From DATGFK01 sp040007395 (GTDB lineage: Bacteria; Chloroflexota; Anaerolineae; Aggregatilineales; UBA2796), in the NCBI GenBank assembly GCA_040007395.1, contig JBDTVG010000142.1:1-21714 (forward strand): a DNA stretch of 21,714 nt. Reading direction: 5' to 3'. Positions 8,702-15,599 of the stretch are shown one piece after another (position 1 is the stretch's first letter; each line of letters starts with the position of its first letter). Both the position numbers and the translations under genes were made by a program. The notes below the pieces were generated by a model that was not told where the DNA came from, ran no database searches, and saw only the letters and a list, made by a program, of their open reading frames with translations.

Positions 8702-11700
8702 ATGAACGTGGCACAATATCATTCACTTATCTTCAAAATCGTTGTCAACGCTGTTCCTCAGACGCCGGGAACGTATAGCGTCAGTTATTTGGTGAGTGAT
8801 CTGACAGGTCAAGCCTATCCCCAAATACAGGTATCCTCACCTTCTCATCACTTTAGCTGGCCCCTTACTGACCGGGATTACCAGCCCATTCTGAACGAGT
8901 TGAGCAAACCGAATGCTCGTCCAAAATCGGCAGATATTAATGCACTGGGTGAAGCCCTGTACCAGCTTGTGCTACCCGACCAATTGCCTATTGCGAACGA
9001 TCTGGCACAAATTCGTGGACAGGTTGAACAAGTACGGCTATCGCTGGAAATTAATCCCGTTGAGTTGCGTAAACTCCCGTGGGAAGCTATGTATCACGGT
9101 TCGCAGTTGGTCGTCGCCCAAGTCGAAATGCCAATAGTACGTACCGGAAACAAAAGCGTCCGTCAATACAAACCCATTTGGGGGCAACTGAATGTTCTGC
9201 TGCTAGCCGCCTCACCGATAGGAAAGACTCATCTTGACATCAGCCAGATTACGGGACAGGTTCGGCAACTCGTTGAGATGCAGCACCCACGTTGGCAACT
9301 TTTTAGTCGTTACGTATCCTTGCATGTTGTCCTCAATGCCACCGAGCAAGACCTCAACACCGAATTAAGCCGCCATAATTTACTCGGACGAAGCAAATAT
9401 CACGTTCTATGCTTTGTCGGACACGGCGATGAAAACGCGATCTACTTAGATGATGGGCATGGGCCAACGGTGAAAGAGGTCAAACAGCCTGGGGAGCAGT
9501 TTCCACTCGCCGCCAGCGATCTCATTGCGCGGCTCAAAAGCCGGGATATCCGGCTGGTATTTTTTCTGGCCTGTAAGACGGGCCTCATTCAGAAAGATAC
9601 CCAAGCGGTAGCGCTGGCCCATCTGTTAACTGTCGATTCCGAAATTCCGGCGGTTATTGCGATGCAAACGGAGATCGGACCGGGCAATGCGGAACGTTTT
9701 GCTGTTGACTTTTTTCGCGAAATTGCTAATCATCGTCCGGTGGACACGGCTGTAGCTCTGGCCCGCAGCAATCTGATAAGAAATGGCAGTGCCGTCCGCG
9801 ATACGATTGCACCGATCCTTTACCTCCAGACCGACCGCGCCGATCTGTTCCGTGAGCAGTTCAATTTTCTTCGCTGGTCAATTATTGCCCTGATCCTCAT
9901 GGGATTGGTAACAATCTATATGGCTCGGAGCGGGTTTGTCAACGATCAGATTCAAACCCGGAATAGCACTATTCGGGTTCAACGGGAACTCGAAAGCCAG
10001 CTTCAGATAGCCGCACAGTCTGGACGGGTGAAACAAACCTTAGTGCAGGAAAATCCACAAATTCCGGTGTTGTGGAGCGATAGCCTGTGGGTCAGTAACA
10101 AAGGGAACGGCACTGTCCAGCGCTTTACACTGGGTGGTGTTTTGCAGGCCACTATTGAGGTCGGCAGCGAACCCTTACCACCAGTGATAGGGAATGGCTA
10201 TCTATGGGTAAGTAATCGAAGCGCTGGCACAGTCACCAGAATCGACCCTGCCAAGAACGAAACGCAGACGATCAGTGTCGGGAAAACGCCAGAACTACCT
10301 TTCGTGGTCGAGCATACGATTTGGATACAGTCGTTGGTTGACTGGACTCTGACACGGATTGATCCTGTACGGGGAGAGGTCACTGGGAAGATTTCCGTTG
10401 ATCCGAATGCAAGGGCAGCATTTCATAGCGAGAAGTATATCTGGGTAATCACCGATAACGATTTGATGAGGATAGAGGCCGAAACACTGGAGACCGCCCA
10501 CTTTCAGTTCGGCACTGAAATCACTGATGGATTGTTCGGTAACGGTAAGGTCTGGTTAGTCGTCGATGGTAATAACTTGTTTGAAATCAATCCTCAAACC
10601 GGGGATGTTGAAGAAACCAAACAGATCGAAACCCCGGTATCGCTTAAAGAAGAGGATGGACGTATCTGGGCCTTAGAAACCAAAGGATCTCATTTCTTTG
10701 AATTGGATATCAAGTCGCCTAATATCCTGCATACCTACAATGCACAAGGGCAGCCGCGTCGGGTATTTGCGGTGCATAATCGCCTGTGGGTTGTCCGAGA
10801 TGATGATCGGTTGATAGCTATCGAGAGTGCGAATGGCCAGATCATCAATCAAATCGAGCTACCTGGTGCTTCTAGCTTAAACCGGATAGTCAGCGACGGG
10901 GAAGAAATCTGGCTGACGGTGCGAGACAACGGAGATGGTGAGGTGATACAGATCGATCAGGAGTCGGGGAAGGTTTTTAGGACGTTGACTCCATGCAATC
11001 GACCTGATGGTCCTGTATTCGATGGTACAAATATGTGGTTTGCGTGCCAAGATACCACACTTACTTCCGTTCCAGCCAGAATGGTCTACATGGGGCTGCG
11101 CCGTTTCGGGCGAGATACGCTGACCCAAATTCCGTTGATTAGAGACGGTAAACTGTGGCTAGTTCAGGATACCAGTGGGCAAATTCTGATCTATGACTCC
11201 GCCTACACAGGCCTCGATTACGCGACTCAGACAGGCCGCCCTGTTTTATCAGTCGATCTGGTTAGTCCGTTATACCCGCTGATCTCAGATGGCAACTATA
11301 TCTGGACGGCTGAAACGACACAGGGAAAGTTGATCCGCTTGCAACCCAAGCTAAACAATCCCTCTTGGCTCGATTCGGTAACGCTTCCGATTTATTCTGT
11401 GTCCCAAAATTCGGTTGCTGTTGACGGTGAAATTCATTCCATTCATATCGTTGGAAAAAATATCTGGGTACTACATACCGATCTCTCGAATGCACGGAGT
11501 AGCCCGAATGTCACTGTGTTTGACAAGGAATCCTTGAAGAAACTGGCTGAGTGGCATCTAGGAATTGCACCGACTGGGTTATTTAGCACACAAAATGACG
11601 TATGGCTGGGGGTTTCTGCCACCACCACCGGCACACTGTACCAACTTGACAATGCTACCCCAAGCATTGTGGCAACCTACGATCTGCCGCATACCCGGTT

Positions 11701-12394
11701 CGCTCCTTGGGCCGCGATCCCTTACGGTGGGTTATTGTGGTTGACGGCAGGCGCGCCGCCTGTTGATAGCGCGGGTCAATTTATGCTTGATGTCTTTGTC
11801 CAAGACACAGGCATCACTAAAGTTCCAGGACTGTATAGTTTCGATCCCGACAAAAAGACATGGGGGAAGATATACGATACGCTTCCTGCGCCCGGACAAG
11901 CAGTCCCAGATGGCAGCATTTTCTGGTATGTCTCCTACAAACGACCTGTATTGACGAAAGAGGGCGATCCAACTGATGCACGGGTCTTCGCAGTCGATAC
12001 AAGCACTGGGCAGCTTTTGGGGCCTTGGTCAGCTTGCGCGAATCCGAGTGTACCCTACCTAGCTGGGGACTTTGTGTGGCTCGGTTGTTATGCCCACGAC
12101 TCGACCTTATGGGTGATAAGCCGCAAAACACATGAGGTTGTGCATAAGTTTACAAGCGTGGGAACGCGGCCCTGGCAGCCATTGATCTTCGAGAATCAAA
12201 TATGGTTTGCCTTTGGAGATAGTAATACTGCGGCTGTGTTCGATGCCTCAACTGGCGACCTTTTGCGTGTGTTTGCTACCGGCAAGTATCCGACTGCCCC
12301 TATATTATTTAATAATAGTGTTTGGACATATAATACAGGGGATGGCACATTACTACATCTAGCCTTTAACCCATCTGCCAATGGAGAACAATGA
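8702..12394 (+). CDS. CHAT caspase-like protease - TM - ~18-repeat propeller
   Basis: This 1230-residue protein has an N-terminal CHAT domain (about 100-385). The catalytic dyad of this caspase-like family is present: His241 in CFVGHGDE and Cys291 in FFLACKTG, each after a hydrophobic strand. Residues 391-410 (RWSIIALILMGLVTIYMAR) are a single transmembrane helix, followed by a short coiled stretch (QTRNSTIRVQRELESQLQ). From about 455 to the end, roughly 18 repeats of about 43 residues carry an LWV/IWV motif and a following G-x-hydrophobic-R-I-D strand, as in YVTN/Vgb-like propellers. The likely plan is intracellular protease and extracellular sensor, though charges flanking the helix do not settle topology. 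AGGA is only two bases before ATG 8702; GTG at 8708 has better spacing. The stop overlaps the next start (ATGA). Confidence 0.92.
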   Translation: MNVAQYHSLIFKIVVNAVPQTPGTYSVSYLVSDLTGQAYPQIQVSSPSHHFSWPLTDRDYQPILNELSKPNARPKSADINALGEALYQLVLPDQLPIANDLAQIRGQVEQVRLSLEINPVELRKLPWEAMYHGSQLVVAQVEMPIVRTGNKSVRQYKPIWGQLNVLLLAASPIGKTHLDISQITGQVRQLVEMQHPRWQLFSRYVSLHVVLNATEQDLNTELSRHNLLGRSKYHVLCFVGHGDENAIYLDDGHGPTVKEVKQPGEQFPLAASDLIARLKSRDIRLVFFLACKTGLIQKDTQAVALAHLLTVDSEIPAVIAMQTEIGPGNAERFAVDFFREIANHRPVDTAVALARSNLIRNGSAVRDTIAPILYLQTDRADLFREQFNFLRWSIIALILMGLVTIYMARSGFVNDQIQTRNSTIRVQRELESQLQIAAQSGRVKQTLVQENPQIPVLWSDSLWVSNKGNGTVQRFTLGGVLQATIEVGSEPLPPVIGNGYLWVSNRSAGTVTRIDPAKNETQTISVGKTPELPFVVEHTIWIQSLVDWTLTRIDPVRGEVTGKISVDPNARAAFHSEKYIWVITDNDLMRIEAETLETAHFQFGTEITDGLFGNGKVWLVVDGNNLFEINPQTGDVEETKQIETPVSLKEEDGRIWALETKGSHFFELDIKSPNILHTYNAQGQPRRVFAVHNRLWVVRDDDRLIAIESANGQIINQIELPGASSLNRIVSDGEEIWLTVRDNGDGEVIQIDQESGKVFRTLTPCNRPDGPVFDGTNMWFACQDTTLTSVPARMVYMGLRRFGRDTLTQIPLIRDGKLWLVQDTSGQILIYDSAYTGLDYATQTGRPVLSVDLVSPLYPLISDGNYIWTAETTQGKLIRLQPKLNNPSWLDSVTLPIYSVSQNSVAVDGEIHSIHIVGKNIWVLHTDLSNARSSPNVTVFDKESLKKLAEWHLGIAPTGLFSTQNDVWLGVSATTTGTLYQLDNATPSIVATYDLPHTRFAPWAAIPYGGLLWLTAGAPPVDSAGQFMLDVFVQDTGITKVPGLYSFDPDKKTWGKIYDTLPAPGQAVPDGSIFWYVSYKRPVLTKEGDPTDARVFAVDTSTGQLLGPWSACANPSVPYLAGDFVWLGCYAHDSTLWVISRKTHEVVHKFTSVGTRPWQPLIFENQIWFAFGDSNTAAVFDASTGDLLRVFATGKYPTAPILFNNSVWTYNTGDGTLLHLAFNPSANGEQ

Positions 12395-12987
12395 TCATGC
12401 CTTTGCAAGAGTGGGCATTTACAAAATATGGAATGATGTTTATTGAGGCTACACCCGATCAGCGATTGAACGATGCCCTCATCGCATTAGCCGCGATAAA
12501 TGGGTCTCTCGAAGATGCTATGCTGGTAGTTCGAGATGGCCCAACCGAATACCGCACGGCTCTGTTCAATGATTTAAGCGAATTTGTAGAATTTACTGGT
12601 TCGGAAGGACTAAATTCTCCACTAAGCACAGTACCGCTTCGGAGCGCTGATCGGGTGCTTCCCCTCCAGACACCCGAAAGTAGCAGCGAAGTAGCGCAAG
12701 CGTTAGCGGATTTGCCTCACGGCGTATTCATCGTGATGCAAGATGCAGCGATCTACGGGGTTCTCTACAACCCCAGTCTAGGCGATCCGAGCCATAACCT
12801 CAGCTTGTTAGGAACTTTCTTCAAAGCCATAAAGTTACATGACGACCCTTTTCTAACGCCCGAAGCGATTGATGGGCAGGTCAAACGCTATTATTGCCTC
12901 ATTTGTCATGAGGTCGCCATCCGCAAGTATGATGTCAAACAAGCAAAGTATGTTTGTCGCCAGTGTGGACATGAGATAAAAGAATGA
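12391..12987 (+). CDS. Small protein with C-terminal zinc ribbon, function unknown
   Basis: The 198-residue product ends in a four-Cys zinc ribbon: Cys169 and Cys172 (CLIC), Cys189 and Cys192 (CRQCGHE). The first 160 residues have alternating helices and strands (DAMLVVRDGPTEYRTAL, LPHGVFIVMQDAAIYGVLYN) that loosely resemble ligand-binding CBS-like modules, but I cannot assign a family. No signal peptide or membrane helix is seen, so it is probably cytoplasmic. Its ATG overlaps the CHAT gene stop and its own stop overlaps the next start, both as ATGA, which points to translational coupling and a shared function with the CHAT protein. GGAG at 12383 serves ATG 12391; ATG 12397 is an alternative. 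Confidence 0.85.
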   Translation: MIMPLQEWAFTKYGMMFIEATPDQRLNDALIALAAINGSLEDAMLVVRDGPTEYRTALFNDLSEFVEFTGSEGLNSPLSTVPLRSADRVLPLQTPESSSEVAQALADLPHGVFIVMQDAAIYGVLYNPSLGDPSHNLSLLGTFFKAIKLHDDPFLTPEAIDGQVKRYYCLICHEVAIRKYDVKQAKYVCRQCGHEIKE

Positions 12988-14054
12988 GCGAACTGACAAG
13001 CTTAATGTCTGGTAGTGTACAACAGATTGGGCAAGCTTTCCTGTTTGCCTACTATTTGCCATCGGCAGTGTTTGTGATCTGCCATATCTTTATCCTGATG
13101 CCTCTATGGAATCAGGCTTTCCCCGGTCTGCTGCCAACGCTGGTTCTTTCCAATGCAACGCAGACGGTTGATCTGCCGACGCTGGTGATCTTGCTTTTGA
13201 TTCCACTCGCGTTGGCTATTCTGTGGGTAGGACTGAACACATTCCTCATTCGCCTGTACAGCGGCAATATTGACTTCATCAAGAATCGTGTTCTCTCTCG
13301 TGCGATGCAATCCAACCGGAAGATCGTGGAAGCCCGTTACACACCTTTGAGAAGCCATCGAGAAGCTTACCAAAAAAACCTTGTTTTGCTCGACGGACCT
13401 GGGCTGACCGAACAAGAGAGGGTAAATACGCTGAATAGTCAGAGCGAGATAAGGGCAGCTATTATTGAACAATATGCCATTTTGGATCAAATGCCTGAGT
13501 CGGTAGCCCTGCCTGTGACCGAGCAATTGATTGCGCCAACAGCTTTCGGGAATGCGTTGGCGGCTATCCCAGAATATACAAAAACACGCTACGGTATCGA
13601 TGTGACAATTTTCTGGGTGAGACTCTACACCCTTTTACAGAAGGCTGCGCCCGAACACTTTGACCGACTGAATACACAAAAAACGAATCTCGATCTGGTC
13701 TTGAACCTATCAGCCTTCAGCGCTCTGATCCTCTTAGAAGCGCTCATATTATTACTCACTGGTCGAACCACTTATGGTGAATTGCTTATCCTGACTATTG
13801 TCGTTAGTCTGCTGACAACTGTTGGATTCTACCGGGCTAGTGTCAGTGCAGCGGCAGCGCTAGGTCAATTGGTCGCAGTCAGCTTCGACTACTACCGAAA
13901 ACTTATCCTGCAAGAATTCGGATTGCCGCTGCCGACCTATCTTGAAGACGAGTTTAAGCTTTGGTCTAGGCTAGCTGCCTTTATCCAACGCGGCGATCCG
14001 TTCTACTTCCCCTCGGCAGAGCCGAATGACCAGAATTCCACCCCAAAACAATGA
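12984..14054 (+). CDS. Four-helix membrane protein with large central soluble domain
   Basis: This 356-residue protein has two helices near the N terminus (about 18-40 and 62-90) and two near 239-258 and 261-281. Between them lies a charged domain of about 145 residues with helical, partly coiled character. A soluble tail follows that begins with a conserved-looking amphipathic stretch (DYYRKLILQEFGLPLP). With an even number of helices, the central domain and both ends should lie on the same side, probably cytoplasmic. I do not recognise the family. Its ATG shares four bases with the stop of the zinc-ribbon gene, so three genes from 8702 are physically locked together. A role as target, pore or docking protein of the CHAT protease is a guess from the operon. 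Confidence 0.88.
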   Translation: MSELTSLMSGSVQQIGQAFLFAYYLPSAVFVICHIFILMPLWNQAFPGLLPTLVLSNATQTVDLPTLVILLLIPLALAILWVGLNTFLIRLYSGNIDFIKNRVLSRAMQSNRKIVEARYTPLRSHREAYQKNLVLLDGPGLTEQERVNTLNSQSEIRAAIIEQYAILDQMPESVALPVTEQLIAPTAFGNALAAIPEYTKTRYGIDVTIFWVRLYTLLQKAAPEHFDRLNTQKTNLDLVLNLSAFSALILLEALILLLTGRTTYGELLILTIVVSLLTTVGFYRASVSAAAALGQLVAVSFDYYRKLILQEFGLPLPTYLEDEFKLWSRLAAFIQRGDPFYFPSAEPNDQNSTPKQ

Positions 14055-14068
14055 TAGCGGATCATGTG

Positions 14069-14096
14069 GAATAGTTGCTGTACGGAACAGTTATTC
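14069..14096 (+). terminator. Weak hairpin after the CHAT operon
   Basis: GAATAG (14069-14074) pairs with TTATTC (14091-14096), one pair being G-U, and CTGT (14078-14081) pairs with ACAG (14087-14090) around loop ACGGA, leaving a three-base bulge. The following bases are T-rich but lack an uninterrupted run. It lies 15 bases after the stop at 14054. It may terminate the operon; the weak stem keeps confidence low. Confidence 0.35.
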
Positions 14097-14177
14097 GTTC
14101 AATTTACACTTTCATATTTTTCAAAACTGATATATTCTTATCTTTTGTAATTAAAGTATATATTAATCGCTTTCTCT

Positions 14178-14183
14178 TATAAT
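14178..14183 (+). promoter_or_regulatory. Candidate -10 box for the second gene run
   Basis: A perfect TATAAT lies 87 bases before the ATG at 14270 in the 215-base AT-rich gap 14055-14269. No convincing -35 hexamer is seen at normal spacing (TTAAAG at 14151 is 21 bases upstream). The gap otherwise holds only the weak hairpin at 14069-14096. Confidence 0.35.
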
Positions 14184-14256
14184 TATATTCGCCGCAAAAA
14201 ATATACTGGTTGAAGAATACATTGTTTCTATATGCTATTGCCTGGTTAAAGTTTTT

Positions 14257-14263
14257 GGAGGAG
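14257..14263 (+). promoter_or_regulatory. Ribosome binding site deciding the start at 14270
   Basis: GGAGGAG lies six bases before ATG 14270. The frame is open upstream to ATG 14210, but that start has no binding site and would put an unneeded extension before the signal peptide. Confidence 0.75.
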
Positions 14264-14269
14264 ACACCA

Positions 14270-15010
14270 ATGTTACAACGGGTCAAATACTGCATTATGC
14301 TTGCGATCTTGCTGATCGCTAGCGGGCCATCAGGAGTTTATGCTCAACACGCCGCACTATTCCAAGAAACAAGTAGCTGTATTCCTGCTCCCGGTAGTCT
14401 TCCGCGTTTCAAGGGAGCACGCCCTGAACCATTGGTACTCCAAGACGTAGAGTTGCTTACGCAACCTCGCTTTACGACAGAAGCTCAGCCAATTGTACTG
14501 GTGACGATTCCTAAAAATGCACGGGTCGTTGTCTTTGATATCGACAATAAATTAGGCAAGTGGTATCGCGTCCTCTGGGCCTGTGATAACTTCCGCTATG
14601 CGGGGTGGGTTCCGAAAGAAACGATCAGGTTTTCTTCTATTAATGTGAATCCGAAAGAAGCTCCTCCGGTGTGTGTTAAGTCGATAACCACCGTCGACTC
14701 TATCGATACGACATGGACGAGCACTACCAAAGGCCGTCTGGTCGCTGTTGTTGACCTTTTCCGTAACCCAACAGGGACTGAATATCCATCCTCATTTTTC
14801 TATCTGTCGAGGAATGGCAAAGACCTTAAAGACAAGGATCGCAATTTTCATACCGCCGGACCATTCCTCATGAATGGGGTTGTGATCAACGCGACGGTTT
14901 CTCTAGGAAATGTGATTGGATTTTCAGTAGTTGGTGGCAGTAACGAACCGGTCCAGCTTTTCGCGACGTTTTACACCGTTCCCGACGGCTGCGTGTGGGA
15001 CGTGAGTTAA
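14270..15010 (+). CDS. Exported SH3-like domain protein
   Basis: The 246-residue product starts with a signal peptide (MLQRVKYCIMLAILLIASG, likely cleavage after VYA). Residues about 55-115 resemble a bacterial SH3 domain: LTQPRF near its start, then IPKNARVVVFDIDN, KWYRVLWACDNFRYAGWVPKE. These domains typically bind cell-wall or protein ligands. The remaining 120 residues are beta-rich with Cys near both ends (PPVCVKS and DGCVWDVS) and have no recognised family. It opens the second rightward gene run after an AT-rich gap with a TATAAT box, and is followed 80 bases later by a lipoprotein gene. Confidence 0.85.
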   Translation: MLQRVKYCIMLAILLIASGPSGVYAQHAALFQETSSCIPAPGSLPRFKGARPEPLVLQDVELLTQPRFTTEAQPIVLVTIPKNARVVVFDIDNKLGKWYRVLWACDNFRYAGWVPKETIRFSSINVNPKEAPPVCVKSITTVDSIDTTWTSTTKGRLVAVVDLFRNPTGTEYPSSFFYLSRNGKDLKDKDRNFHTAGPFLMNGVVINATVSLGNVIGFSVVGGSNEPVQLFATFYTVPDGCVWDVS

Positions 15011-15090
15011 GCAATGCTACATCGCGCCAATTAAAGTGATTGCTGGCATAAGTTCTATTTAACGCTTTCTACGAAAAATTAGGGGGGCAA

Positions 15091-15576
15091 ATGCGTCGTA
15101 AGAATATCGTTCTCATGATCATTTTGGCGTTAGTTCTCGCTGCTTGCGCGGGTTCCCAAGAATTCAATATCGTAGACCTTCAAGAAAAGCTCGGTAAAGT
15201 CTTCAAAGAAACAACCGGCGATATTGATAATTCGAAGGGTACGGAAGACTTGGCAACCAACGTTAATGCCAAAAAAGGCTTCCGCCACACTATCAACCTG
15301 ACCTTAAACTCCAACTCCCAGTTGGACGAAAAGCAGGTAAAGGATCGGATTCTTGAGTTTTACGATCTCTCCGATAGCAGTGGAGAAAAATCCTGTGTTA
15401 TTCCTGCCGAGGTGCCAGCTAATCACATCTATGCCTATAACATCGAGTGGACGCAGGTGATCCGTCAGGGGAATATCCAGCAAGGTAAAGTTCAAGGACA
15501 GGGCGATACGCTCGGAACCTACGATGTAGTCATTGACCTTCAATGTCAAGTCGTAGGAGTGGAGGTCCGCAAATAG
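15091..15576 (+). CDS. Small lipoprotein, function unknown
   Basis: This 161-residue protein has a classic lipoprotein signal: MRRK, a hydrophobic core, and lipobox LAAC with Cys19 as the lipid-anchored residue. After an acidic, Lys-rich stretch, residues 60-160 form a small mixed domain with two Cys (EKSCVIP and DLQCQVVGV) that could form a disulphide. I do not recognise the domain. AGGGGGG precedes the ATG by three bases. The transporter gene begins 23 bases after its stop, or overlaps it if the earlier start is used, so the two are probably translated together and the lipoprotein may be an extracytoplasmic partner of the transporter. Confidence 0.87.
   Translation: MRRKNIVLMIILALVLAACAGSQEFNIVDLQEKLGKVFKETTGDIDNSKGTEDLATNVNAKKGFRHTINLTLNSNSQLDEKQVKDRILEFYDLSDSSGEKSCVIPAEVPANHIYAYNIEWTQVIRQGNIQQGKVQGQGDTLGTYDVVIDLQCQVVGVEVRK
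15555..15564 (+). promoter_or_regulatory. Orphan purine-rich ribosome-binding-like site
   Basis: AGGAGTGGAG with a following G lies at the end of the lipoprotein gene. No ATG, GTG or TTG in the transporter frame lies 5-12 bases downstream. The next transporter ATG is 15600, about 35 bases away with no site of its own; the earlier ATG 15543 lies upstream of the motif. It may help ribosomes ending the lipoprotein to restart at 15600. Confidence 0.35.
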
Positions 15577-15599
15577 CGGATCTCCAGAAAAAACTACAG

